This document shows positions 28,261 through 36,710 of a stretch of DNA of 64,000 nucleotides, in pieces. Numbering within the stretch: the first letter of the stretch is position 1; every line of letters begins with the position of its first letter. This stretch comes from Rhodospirillales bacterium. Lineage in GTDB: Bacteria; Pseudomonadota; Alphaproteobacteria; Rhodospirillales; Magnetovibrionaceae. The DNA lies in the NCBI GenBank assembly GCA_024653965.1, contig JANLGW010000071.1, positions 16,576 through 80,575 of the forward strand. Reading direction: 5' to 3'. The notes under the pieces were generated by a model. That model was given only the letters and a program-made list of their open reading frames with translations. It was not told the DNA's origin and did not search any database. The position numbers and the translations under genes were made by a program.

Positions 28261-29177
28261 TCCTCAAGGCCCATCAGATTGCGCGCGAAGTCGCGGGCGG
28301 AAAATGGGCGCAGATCGTCCACCCCTTCGCCCACGCCGATGGCATGTACCGGCAGATGAAACTTGTCGGCCAGCGCCACCACCACGCCGCCCTTGGCGGT
28401 GCCGTCGAGCTTGGTCATCACTAATCCGGTAATGTTGACCGCTTCTTTGAAGGTTTCGACCTGGGCGTGGGCGTTTTGCCCCACCGTGGCGTCGAGCACC
28501 AAAATCGTGTTGTGCGGCGCGCTGGCATCGACCTTCTTGATCACGCGCACCACTTTTTCCAGTTCTTCCATCAGGCCTTTTTTATTTTGCAGCCGCCCGG
28601 CGGTATCGATCAGCAGCACGTCGATGTTTTTTTGCTTGGCCTGTTCCACCGCGTCATAAGCAAGACCTGCCGCATCCGCGCCAATTTCGCGCGCGATCAC
28701 CGGCACGCCGGTGCGTTCGCCCCACACCTGCAATTGCTCGATGGCGGCGGCGCGGAAGGTATCGCCAGCCGCCAGCATCACCGATTTTCCTTCGCCCTGA
28801 AAATGTTTGGCCAGTTTGCCGATGGTGGTGGTTTTGCCCGAACCGTTGACGCCGCACACCAGCACCACATGGGGTCTTAGCGCGGGATTAATGACGAGCG
28901 GTTGAGCCACCGGGGCCAAGATCGCGGCAATGTCGGCGGCGAAGGTTTCGCGCACATCGTGTTCGCCGACTTCTTGACCAAAGCGCGTCTTGGCCAGTTG
29001 CGCGGTCAGCTTGGCGGCGGTGGTCACGCCGATATCGGACGTGATGAGCACCTCTTCCAATTCTTCCAGCGCGGCATCGTCCAAGCGGCGCTTGCCGGTA
29101 AACAGCGCGCCGATGGAATTGGTGATGCGCCCCGAGGTCTTGCCCAGCCCGGCTTTGAGTTTTGCAAACCAGCTCAT
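28257..29177 (-). CDS. ftsY: signal recognition particle receptor FtsY
   Basis: The 306-residue protein is the NG-domain GTPase receptor for SRP, which targets membrane proteins. G motifs are GVNGSGKTTTIGKL, DTAGRLQNKKGLMEE and TKLDGTAKGG. The N-terminal A domain is almost absent, as in many Alphaproteobacteria. The gene starts directly after the mtaB stop. Confidence 0.96.
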   Translation of the reverse strand: MSWFAKLKAGLGKTSGRITNSIGALFTGKRRLDDAALEELEEVLITSDIGVTTAAKLTAQLAKTRFGQEVGEHDVRETFAADIAAILAPVAQPLVINPALRPHVVLVCGVNGSGKTTTIGKLAKHFQGEGKSVMLAAGDTFRAAAIEQLQVWGERTGVPVIAREIGADAAGLAYDAVEQAKQKNIDVLLIDTAGRLQNKKGLMEELEKVVRVIKKVDASAPHNTILVLDATVGQNAHAQVETFKEAVNITGLVMTKLDGTAKGGVVVALADKFHLPVHAIGVGEGVDDLRPFSARDFARNLMGLED

Positions 29178-30467
29178 TTATTCGGCGGCCCTAAAAAAAT
29201 ACTCACCCGTGAGTGTGGTCGCATCGCTTCCCGTCAGGCGCACGTCGATGATGGTCCCCGGTTCGCCGTCGCCGGAAAGCGTGACTTCGGCAAAACTTTC
29301 GGTGCGGCCGAAATTGGGTTTTTCCAACAGTACCGGCTGGACCGTGCCGACCAAGTTTTGCAGATGGCGCGCCAAGGCGGCATCGCCCGCGTCGCGCAAG
29401 TGCTTGGCGCGGGCTTTCGCCACGTCGCCCGGCACTTGCGGCATGCGTGCGGCGGGTGTGCCGGGGCGGGCGGAATAGGGGAATACGTGCAGATATTGCA
29501 CATCCCATCGGCTGATGTTGGTCAGCGTGGTCGCGAATAGGTCATCCGTTTCGGTGGGGAACCCGGCGATCAGGTCGGCGCCGAAGACGACGTCAGGGCG
29601 CGCGGCGCGGGCGCGGGCCATCAGCGTTTCGATGTCGGCCACGCGGTGGCGGCGTTTCATGCGCGTCAGCACCATGTCGTCGGCGGCTTGCAGGCTTAAG
29701 TGCAAGTGCGCCATCAGGCGCGGCTCGTCGGCCAGCAGGCGGAAAAAGTCGTCATCCAAACGCGCCGGGTCGAGCGAGCTTAAGCGCAGGCGCTTCAATT
29801 GCGGCGCGGCGGCCAGCACGTTGCGGATGACCGCTGTGAGGCCGGTGCCGTTTTCACCGCATAAGCCTAAGTCTGCGCCGTAAGCCGCGATGTCGACGCC
29901 GGTCAGCACCACTTCGTTGTGTCCGGCGGCGACCAGCTTGGCGACTTGGCGGGTGATCTGATCGATCGGTGCGGCACGGTTCGGCCCGCGTGCTGCGGGG
30001 ATGATGCAAAACGTGCAGCTGTTGTCGCAGCCCTGTTGCACCATGACGAAGGCGCGGGTGCGCCCCTCGATGCCCGATACCAGATGGCCCGCCGTTTCGC
30101 GCACCTGATGGATGTCGGAAACCAAAATGTCGCCCTCGCCCAGCAAGGTGGCGGCGTCGAGTTTGTCGGCGTTGCCCACCACCCGGTCGACTTCGGCCAT
30201 GGCGGCGAACTTCGCCGGGTCCAGTTGCGCGGCACAGCCGGTGACGATGATGCGCGCATCGGGGCGTTCGCGTTTTAAACGCCGGATCGTTTGGCGCGCC
30301 TGACGTTCGGCTTCGCCCGTCACCGCGCAGGTGTTGATGATGATGGCATCAACAATGCCGGCCTTGGCCAGTTCGTCGCGCATCACTTCGCTTTCCAGCG
30401 TGTTGAGGCGGCAGCCGAGGGTGATGATTTCGGGGCTGGCTTTAAGCGGGGCTTGCGGGGCGCTCAT
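29178..30467 (-). CDS. mtaB: tRNA t6A37 methylthiotransferase MtaB
   Basis: The 429-residue radical-SAM enzyme converts t6A to ms2t6A at position 37 of tRNAs. It has the N-terminal UPF0004 domain (ITLGCRLNTLESE, INTCAVTGEAE, VTGCAAQ), the radical SAM cluster motif CDNSCTFC, and a C-terminal TRAM domain. The ATG at 30467 overlaps the dapF stop (ATGA), indicating coupling. The frame extends further upstream only inside dapF. Confidence 0.93.
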   Translation of the reverse strand: MSAPQAPLKASPEIITLGCRLNTLESEVMRDELAKAGIVDAIIINTCAVTGEAERQARQTIRRLKRERPDARIIVTGCAAQLDPAKFAAMAEVDRVVGNADKLDAATLLGEGDILVSDIHQVRETAGHLVSGIEGRTRAFVMVQQGCDNSCTFCIIPAARGPNRAAPIDQITRQVAKLVAAGHNEVVLTGVDIAAYGADLGLCGENGTGLTAVIRNVLAAAPQLKRLRLSSLDPARLDDDFFRLLADEPRLMAHLHLSLQAADDMVLTRMKRRHRVADIETLMARARAARPDVVFGADLIAGFPTETDDLFATTLTNISRWDVQYLHVFPYSARPGTPAARMPQVPGDVAKARAKHLRDAGDAALARHLQNLVGTVQPVLLEKPNFGRTESFAEVTLSGDGEPGTIIDVRLTGSDATTLTGEYFFRAAE

Positions 30468-31306
30468 GCGTCGTCCCTCAGCAAGGCAGGGTCGATGTGA
30501 CCTGAAAAACTGGTGGCCACCGGGCCGGTCATCGACACCGTGTTGTCGGGCAGCCATTCGATGCTCAAGGTGCCGCCGTCTAAAATCACCTCGGCCTTGC
30601 GTTCGGTAAAACCACGGCGGGCGGTGGCGACCAGCGCCGCACATGCGCCCGATCCGCACGCCCGGGTGATGCCCGCGCCGCGTTCCCACACCCGCATGCG
30701 GATGCGCGAACGGTCCAGCACTTGCACCGCTTCGACGTTGGTGCGTTCGGGAAACAGCGGGTGTGTTTCAATGACCGGGCCAAAGGTTGCCAAGTCCACC
30801 GCCTCGGCATCGTTGACGATGAACACCGCGTGCGGATTGCCGACGTTGACGCCCACCGCGTTTTTTAACGGTCCGGCCTCGACGTCGATGTTGTCGGTGT
30901 CCTGCGCTTTGCTCAAGGGCAGGTCGCGCCAGTCTTGCCGCACCGGCCCCATGTCCACGCGGTACAGTCCGCCGCCTAAGTTTTCGCAATCGAGCAGCCC
31001 GGCGATGGTTTCGACGATGACGTGGCTTTCGCCCTTTTCTTTCATGACCAGCGAGGCGACGCAGCGCGTGGCGTTGCCGCACGCGCCGGATTGCGAACCG
31101 TCGGGGTTGTAGATGCGCATGAACACGTCGGCGGAGCTATCGTGCGCGGCTTCCATGACGATCAGCTGGTCGCAGCCGACCCCGGTACGGCGGTCAGAAA
31201 TCGCGCGCACGACGTCCTGGGACAGGTTCAATGAACCGTCCCGACCGTCGAGGATGACGAAATCGTTGCCGAGTCCGTGCATCTTAATGAACGCAAGCGC
31301 TGTCAT
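30464..31306 (-). CDS. dapF: diaminopimelate epimerase
   Basis: The 280-residue enzyme converts LL- to meso-diaminopimelate for lysine and peptidoglycan synthesis. Catalytic cysteines are C76 in SGACGNATRC and C217 in ACGSGACAA. Length and motifs are complete. It is the first gene of a dapF-mtaB-ftsY unit on the minus strand. Confidence 0.96.
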   Translation of the reverse strand: MTALAFIKMHGLGNDFVILDGRDGSLNLSQDVVRAISDRRTGVGCDQLIVMEAAHDSSADVFMRIYNPDGSQSGACGNATRCVASLVMKEKGESHVIVETIAGLLDCENLGGGLYRVDMGPVRQDWRDLPLSKAQDTDNIDVEAGPLKNAVGVNVGNPHAVFIVNDAEAVDLATFGPVIETHPLFPERTNVEAVQVLDRSRIRMRVWERGAGITRACGSGACAALVATARRGFTERKAEVILDGGTLSIEWLPDNTVSMTGPVATSFSGHIDPALLRDDA

Positions 31307-31502
31307 AAGGCCGTTTATATGGGGCTAAGGGGCGCGGAGTCTAGCAGGGAAGTCCGAAAAGGTCGTTTTGCCCCTTAGTTTTTGGGGGAAATGGGGATCA
31401 GAGCGCCTGCTCGGTCAAATCTGTGCGCTGTACACAGGATCGCATGGTCCGGGCACCATCTCCATCATTGCAATTTTAAATAAATGATTTAAATTTACAA
31501 CC

Positions 31503-32681
31503 ATGATTCGCCGCCGAATAGACCAGACCGTCCGTAACGCCTTGCGCCGCCAGGCCGCCGTCGCCTTGATTGGCCCGCGCCAGGTGGGAAAAACAACGCT
31601 GGCGCGCGCGATCGGCGATGAGGTGGGTGGGCTTTATCTCGATCTGGAGGCCCGCGCGGACCGCGACAAACTCGCCAATCCGGCCCTGTTCCTCAGCGCC
31701 TACGAAGACCGTCTCGTCATCTTGGATGAAATCCACCGCGTGCCGGAGGTGTTTCAGGACCTGCGGGGCGTGATCGACGAGGGGCGGCGGCGCGGCAACC
31801 GAACGGGGCGGTTTTTGATTCTCGGCTCCGCTTCCCTAGATTTGCTCAGGCAATCGGGGGAAAGTCTGGCGGGACGGATTGAATACGTCGAACTTCACCC
31901 GCTCGACGTGTTGGAGGCGGCTTCAGACGCAGAGGCGTTGCGCGCGCTTTGGGTGCGCGGCGGCTTTCCCGACAGCTTTCTGGCGGCCAGCGACGCCGAC
32001 AGCCTAAACTTCCGCCTGAACTTTATCCGAACCTATCTGGAGCGCGATGTGCCCCAGTTCGGACCGCGCATTCCGGCCGAAACACTCGAACGCCTGTGGA
32101 CCATGTTAGCGCACAGCCAAGGCGCGCTGCTCAACGCTTCCAAGCTAGCTGCCGGTCTCGCCATCAGCTCGCCGACTGTGACCAACTACATCGACCTGCT
32201 GGCCGATCTGCTGCTGGTGCGCCGGTTGGCCCCTTATCACACCAACGTGAAAAAACGGTTGGTCAAATCGCCGAAGGTCTATGTGCGCGATAGCGGCTTG
32301 GTTCACGCCCTGTTGGGCGTCGAGAATTACAACGCTCTGGCGGGTCATCCGGTGGTGGGCGCGAGTTGGGAGGGCTTCGTGATCGAAAACCTTCTTGCCG
32401 TCGCGCCACCCCGCACCCAAGCGAGTTTCTACCGCACCTCGTCGGGGGCAGAGATCGATCTGCTGGTGGAGTTGCCGGGCTCGCAGCGACCATGGGCCGT
32501 GGAGATCAAACGCGGGCTTTCCGCCACGCCCAGCAAGGGGTTTTACAATGCCTTGCAGGACATAAAGCCCGAACGCGCGTTCGTCGTTACCTCCGGCGAG
32601 GAGCGCTATCCGATCGCCGAGGGCGTCGAGGCCATCGGCCTGAAAGACATGGCGGAGCTTCTGATCGGCGCCAAGTCCTAG
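31503..32681 (+). CDS. AAA ATPase with DUF4143 (PD-(D/E)XK-like) domain
   Basis: The 392-residue protein has an AAA_14 ATPase with Walker A GPRQVGKT at residues 24-31, Walker B LVILDEIHRV and sensor LILGSASLDL. A winged-helix segment (LAAGLAISSPTVTNYI) and a C-terminal DUF4143 domain with SGAEIDLLVELPG and AVEIKRG follow. The last has the D...E-x-K spacing of a nuclease-like fold. These proteins are frequent, often mobile, and of unclear function. GC content is like the backbone. It lies between dapF and the transposon-end repeats, so it may be cargo of an older element. Confidence 0.85.
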   Translation: MIRRRIDQTVRNALRRQAAVALIGPRQVGKTTLARAIGDEVGGLYLDLEARADRDKLANPALFLSAYEDRLVILDEIHRVPEVFQDLRGVIDEGRRRGNRTGRFLILGSASLDLLRQSGESLAGRIEYVELHPLDVLEAASDAEALRALWVRGGFPDSFLAASDADSLNFRLNFIRTYLERDVPQFGPRIPAETLERLWTMLAHSQGALLNASKLAAGLAISSPTVTNYIDLLADLLLVRRLAPYHTNVKKRLVKSPKVYVRDSGLVHALLGVENYNALAGHPVVGASWEGFVIENLLAVAPPRTQASFYRTSSGAEIDLLVELPGSQRPWAVEIKRGLSATPSKGFYNALQDIKPERAFVVTSGEERYPIAEGVEAIGLKDMAELLIGAKS

Positions 32682-32774
32682 AACTAGGTGACCTGCTCCC
32701 CTGAAACATCCCCATTTTTGATCCGCAAATGCAAAACCGGCCAACACCCTGATTTTTCAGAATATTGACCGAAT
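32682..32774. other. non-coding stretch before the transposon-end repeats
   Basis: Part of the 560-base interval without a gene between the DUF4143 ATPase and the kinase-helicase. No feature is seen in this part; the remainder holds transposon-end repeats and the left terminus (listed separately), and 32937-33242 is AT-rich with nothing recognisable apart from the ribosome binding site at its end. Confidence 0.5.
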
Positions 32775-32815
32775 CTCGCGACACGCTAAGCTGTGAATAC
32801 GACAAACTAAGCTGT
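32775..32815 (-). repeat. TnsB-type repeats of an older transposon end (left-hand fragment)
   Basis: Read on the minus strand, two units of about 21 bases occur here: CACAGCTTAGTTTGTCG and CACAGCTTAGCGTGTCGCG. A third, CCAGTTTAGTTTGTCATTT, lies beyond the other side of the transposon at 57933-57952. When the transposon and one target duplication are removed, the three units join into one regular array ending in TGTTATTTCC beside the tRNA-Gln terminator. This is the look of the end of a Tn7/Tn5053-like element. Confidence 0.7.
32811..32815. repeat. target site duplication, left copy (GCTGT)
   Basis: GCTGT immediately precedes the left terminus and is repeated immediately after the right terminus at 57928-57932. 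Five bases is the duplication length of Tn7-like transposition. Confidence 0.9.
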
Positions 32816-32936
32816 TGTCGGGAACATTTTTAATTGAGACTGACGGCCTCATTTAGCCCATTTTGCACATTGATCTGTGGGAATGAGAGATAAGAAATAT
32901 GGGAATGCACGGCAAAACACATTGATAATTGAGAAC
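32816..32936 (+). repeat. left transposon end with TnsB-type binding repeats
   Basis: The terminal inverted repeat is followed by related units: TTGAGAC at 32834-32840, TGGGAATG at 32878-32885, TGGGAATG at 32900-32907 and TTGAGAAC at 32929-32936. The same TTGGGAAT core occurs three times in the right end. Repeated sites of about 20 bases at both ends are where TnsB binds in this family. Confidence 0.8.
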
Positions 32937-33242
32937 ATCCGCATATTAACATTATATATTTCAATTCATTATATGAAACGCGCGCCTAAATTGGATTTAT
33001 TTTCTGGACCGAAAGCGGAGAGCTTTTAGTAATAATCCGAAAGCCAACTATAATTGGCATACTCGCTTAAGTTCAAAAAGGCGCAGAAAAATCCAGTGCC
33101 AAATGCGCCAATATGGCATGCAACCAATAGGAGATATTTTGCCATAGGAAGCTTCATACTAATAGGCTATGACTAAAGCTGTCACTCGATGGATAGAGTG
33201 CTGGGGCACCAACCTTCATAGGTGAGATCAGAGGGGGCGGCT

Positions 33243-36200
33243 ATGTGGATAATAGCCTCGAGATTCGTTGTTAATGAGACAGTCGAACAACGAGAGGGCG
33301 GTATGGCTGATGTTTTGTGCGCCGTCGATACCAAGCGCTCTATGGAACCAGTCGCAGTTAAACTTTTTCGTGATGGTATTGTCGGCCCCAGCTTTGTTCT
33401 GGAAGCCTTTTCGAGGGAGTGTAGATCGTTAGCCGAACTTAATAATCATCCAAGCATCATTCCTCTAATCGACTTTGGCACTGACCAGGATAGTGAACGT
33501 AAATATATAGCTTTGGCATGGGCACCAGAAAATTTAGTTGATTATGTTAAAGCGCATCCTCTACTTGGTTGGGATGATTTTTATAACCGTTTTGGACGGG
33601 CAACGCTTAATGCGCTAGCATTTGCATATTCTCGAAACATCATTCACCGCGACGTTAAACCGCAAAATGTCCTTTTGGATAGTGAATGTCATGTCAGGGT
33701 AGCAGATTTTGGTATCTCAAAGTTTCGCAAATACTATCGTCCTGGCGTCACTTTAGCGCACTTCAAAAGCATCCCATATGCGCCGGAGTTTGATTCCGAG
33801 GAATTTGCTGATAGTCGAGATGTCTATAGTTATGCAGTGTTAGCGCTAGAGTGCTTGTCACCAAAACAGTTCACAGATTATGGCGACGTCTATCAATTCC
33901 TGGAGGATGAGGCGGACCTCCCTGAGGATGTTTACAACATCCTAAAAAAAGCACTCGAGCAGCAACCAACTGACCGATTCGCCAATGTATCCGATCTTCT
34001 CCATGAAATTGAAACTGCACAACGGGAACGCCAAAGGGCAACTGCGAACCGGTTACCCTGTCCTGTCTTGATCACCAATAACGCTTTGGACACCTGGATG
34101 TCTGAGATAGGAGTGCGTTCTGAACAGAAGGCAAAAGATCGGCTGATTAACGAACTTAACGAACAATGTGGTATTGATCGCTGGCAGCACGCTGGCAAAG
34201 ATACCGATCACTATGTGTTCATTACTTCCGAGTTTAGATTTCAGGTAGATATTGCCAGGGAGGGTGAAGATAAGCTCATGATCTTAAATGTTGTCCGCGG
34301 GCAACCATCCCGTATGGAGCGTCTTAGAGAAAGTGCGTGGGTCGCGAATTTTGAATATCGATATGGTGCGCAAGGGGTAGATAGTGAAGGACCCGCAGCC
34401 ATGCGGTGGCTTCAAGATGGTTTTGACGAATTTCTAGTCGAAAGAAAGAAGCTGGAGGTTCAACGTCAGGAAGAAAAACTATTTGAGCGGTGGGGCGCAC
34501 TTCTCAGACTGAAGTCTGAGATGGAGCAGTTGAGAGAAACTCCGATTGAGTATGATGGTGCTGGAGTCAATGGACATCGGATTTATCTAACAGTCGTGCG
34601 TGGAATTAGCTTAGCTCCTGAACTAATGAATCAACCACGGATGATTAAGCACAATGACGGCAGAACGTTTACGGGTGTCATAGAAAACGTCGATAAAAAT
34701 ATTATCACTCTCTATTGCGATGTTCACTACGCGCAGGAAATAATTCCCGCTCGAGGGCGATTAGTCTACGACACGCGCCGTGCTCAGGTTTCTATTAAAC
34801 GTCAATTTTACTCATTAGATGCAGTTAAATACGATCGCGCATCACGGGCTGACCTCAGACATCTGTTGGTGGGCATTCAAGAGCCGCGAGTCCCAACGAA
34901 TATTGCCGGACTCGACTACTTTCAAGCTGACCTAGATGAGGATAAACAGAAAGCCGTATTAGCTGCGTTGGGAACGCATGACTTTCTTGTAGTGGAAGGA
35001 CCGCCTGGAACAGGGAAGACCAAGTTCATCACGGAACTGATTCTTCAATATGCGAGGCGCAATCCTGGCGCACGAATCTTGCTCTCATCTCAAACTCATA
35101 ATGCCCTTGATAACGCACTTCACAAAGTTCGTGTGCTAGCGAAAGAGAAAAATATTCCGCTACGATTGGCTAGGATTGGACGGCGTGGTGAAGAGAAAAT
35201 CGCAGCTGATGTTACGGATCTGATACTAGAAAACAGTGTTGAGGCTTGGCTCCAATCCGCAGAGAAATCGTCCGAACTTTTTCTCGAGACCTGGGCGGTT
35301 AAAAATGGAATTAAGCTTGATATGGTTCGCACGGCAATGGCACTCGCCAATTTAAGACTTGCGAGCGGTCGGTTGCGTGAGGCAGAAGCAGATATGATAA
35401 GACTCAGCTCATTCAGGGATGAGCTAGAAATTGCGAAGCAAGACCTAGAAACTAGGCCAGAAAGGGGTGACGAACTCAGGGAAGCCCAAGAAAAACTTAA
35501 TGTTTGCCTCCGTGATCTTTCCATCTCAGAAGCCGAGCTTAAGGATAAGACAGAGAAACGGAAAAAAGCATTTGAAAATGCTCAAAAGTTTCAAGATTTA
35601 AAAGACGATCTAGCTACCTTAGATGAGGCGGACATGGAAAGCCTTGAACAAGATTTTCTAGAACATGCTGAAGGTGGGGCTAAATGTCGACAATTAATAG
35701 ATATAGTAGAAGAGTGGCGAGAGCGATTTGGGCGTTCTTCAGATTTTAACGGCGCATATCTTTCGGGCTGCGATCTGGTTGCAGGCACCTGTCTTGGCAT
35801 TGCAGGAATGGCATTGCAGTCTATTGAATTTGATTTGTGCATTGTTGACGAAGCGTCAAAAGCCACCCCAACAGAGATGCTTGTTCCCATTTCCAAGTCG
35901 AAGCGCTGGGTCGTGGTGGGAGACCCTAAACAACTTCCTCCTTATGTGGGCGACGTGATGGAGGACACCAAGTTATTAGTGGATTTTGGGATAAGCAGAG
36001 ACGCCGTGAAGGAAACGTTGCTCGATCACCTTCTCCAGAAATTGCCTGATTTTGCGAAAACTTCACTATTAACGCAGCATCGCATGATTCGGCCTATTGG
36101 TGAGCTGGTAAGCCATTGTTTTTATGATGGAGCTTTACGTAACGTGAACGATAGCGTGGACCCTTGGATCACAAAGTTAGTTATGCCGAAGCCTGTAACA

Positions 36201-36710
36201 TGGTTCACAACCTCCAAGATGAGTAATCGCCAAGAACATGATTATCGTTCAGGTCAAAGGCGCGAGTTTAAGAACTATGCCGAACTTAAAGTTACAGAAA
36301 ACTTTCTTAAGCGCCTCCAGTTTGCTGCAGAGCAAGGAAATAAGACTTATGAAGTGATTTTGCTATCTGGATATGTTGCCCAGGTTGGAGAATTAGAGAA
36401 TTTAGCGCTTCGGCTCGCAAGGAATATTCCGAGACTACGAGTATTGCCAGGGACCGTTGATTCATTCCAGGGACGAGAGGCAGATGTGGTCATCTACTCG
36501 GTAACTAGGTCTAATGATGAGGGCAAAATTGGCTTCTTGAAGGAATGGCAGCGATTAAACGTAGCGCTTTCTCGGGCAAAAATTGGTCTTGCGATCATTG
36601 GCGACTCGCTTTTTTGTGAAAGTATAAAAGGTCAAAATCCGTTCTCTGAAGTTTTGTCTTACATCAGGAGGCATCCGGAAGACTGCAAAATTGAGGAGGC
36701 TTTAACATGA
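33243..36710 (+). CDS. mkoA: Ser/Thr protein kinase fused to SF1 (UPF1-like, COG1112) helicase; type I Mokosh MkoA-like
   Basis: The 1155-residue protein has an N-terminal eukaryotic-type kinase: VAVK with Lys40, HRDVKPQN at 135-142, ADFG at 154-157. A linker of about 250 residues follows, then an SF1 helicase of the UPF1/COG1112 group: Walker A GPPGTGKT at 586-593, DEAS at 869-872, GDPKQLPP, TVDSFQGRE at 1071-1079 and NVALSRAK. A long charged coiled-coil-like insert (about 690-800) splits the helicase. Kinase-helicase plus a PLD protein is the composition of type I Mokosh anti-phage systems. GAGGGGG is five bases before the ATG at 33243, which decides the start. Codon use is AT-rich compared with the backbone. 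Confidence 0.87.
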   Translation: MWIIASRFVVNETVEQREGGMADVLCAVDTKRSMEPVAVKLFRDGIVGPSFVLEAFSRECRSLAELNNHPSIIPLIDFGTDQDSERKYIALAWAPENLVDYVKAHPLLGWDDFYNRFGRATLNALAFAYSRNIIHRDVKPQNVLLDSECHVRVADFGISKFRKYYRPGVTLAHFKSIPYAPEFDSEEFADSRDVYSYAVLALECLSPKQFTDYGDVYQFLEDEADLPEDVYNILKKALEQQPTDRFANVSDLLHEIETAQRERQRATANRLPCPVLITNNALDTWMSEIGVRSEQKAKDRLINELNEQCGIDRWQHAGKDTDHYVFITSEFRFQVDIAREGEDKLMILNVVRGQPSRMERLRESAWVANFEYRYGAQGVDSEGPAAMRWLQDGFDEFLVERKKLEVQRQEEKLFERWGALLRLKSEMEQLRETPIEYDGAGVNGHRIYLTVVRGISLAPELMNQPRMIKHNDGRTFTGVIENVDKNIITLYCDVHYAQEIIPARGRLVYDTRRAQVSIKRQFYSLDAVKYDRASRADLRHLLVGIQEPRVPTNIAGLDYFQADLDEDKQKAVLAALGTHDFLVVEGPPGTGKTKFITELILQYARRNPGARILLSSQTHNALDNALHKVRVLAKEKNIPLRLARIGRRGEEKIAADVTDLILENSVEAWLQSAEKSSELFLETWAVKNGIKLDMVRTAMALANLRLASGRLREAEADMIRLSSFRDELEIAKQDLETRPERGDELREAQEKLNVCLRDLSISEAELKDKTEKRKKAFENAQKFQDLKDDLATLDEADMESLEQDFLEHAEGGAKCRQLIDIVEEWRERFGRSSDFNGAYLSGCDLVAGTCLGIAGMALQSIEFDLCIVDEASKATPTEMLVPISKSKRWVVVGDPKQLPPYVGDVMEDTKLLVDFGISRDAVKETLLDHLLQKLPDFAKTSLLTQHRMIRPIGELVSHCFYDGALRNVNDSVDPWITKLVMPKPVTWFTTSKMSNRQEHDYRSGQRREFKNYAELKVTENFLKRLQFAAEQGNKTYEVILLSGYVAQVGELENLALRLARNIPRLRVLPGTVDSFQGREADVVIYSVTRSNDEGKIGFLKEWQRLNVALSRAKIGLAIIGDSLFCESIKGQNPFSEVLSYIRRHPEDCKIEEALT

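Noticed and set aside
32937..33242. Coding or RNA gene at the left edge of the transposon
   Set aside because: The stretch is AT-rich with scattered stops in all frames and no stable hairpin with a T-run. I see only the TnsB repeats and the ribosome binding site of the next gene.
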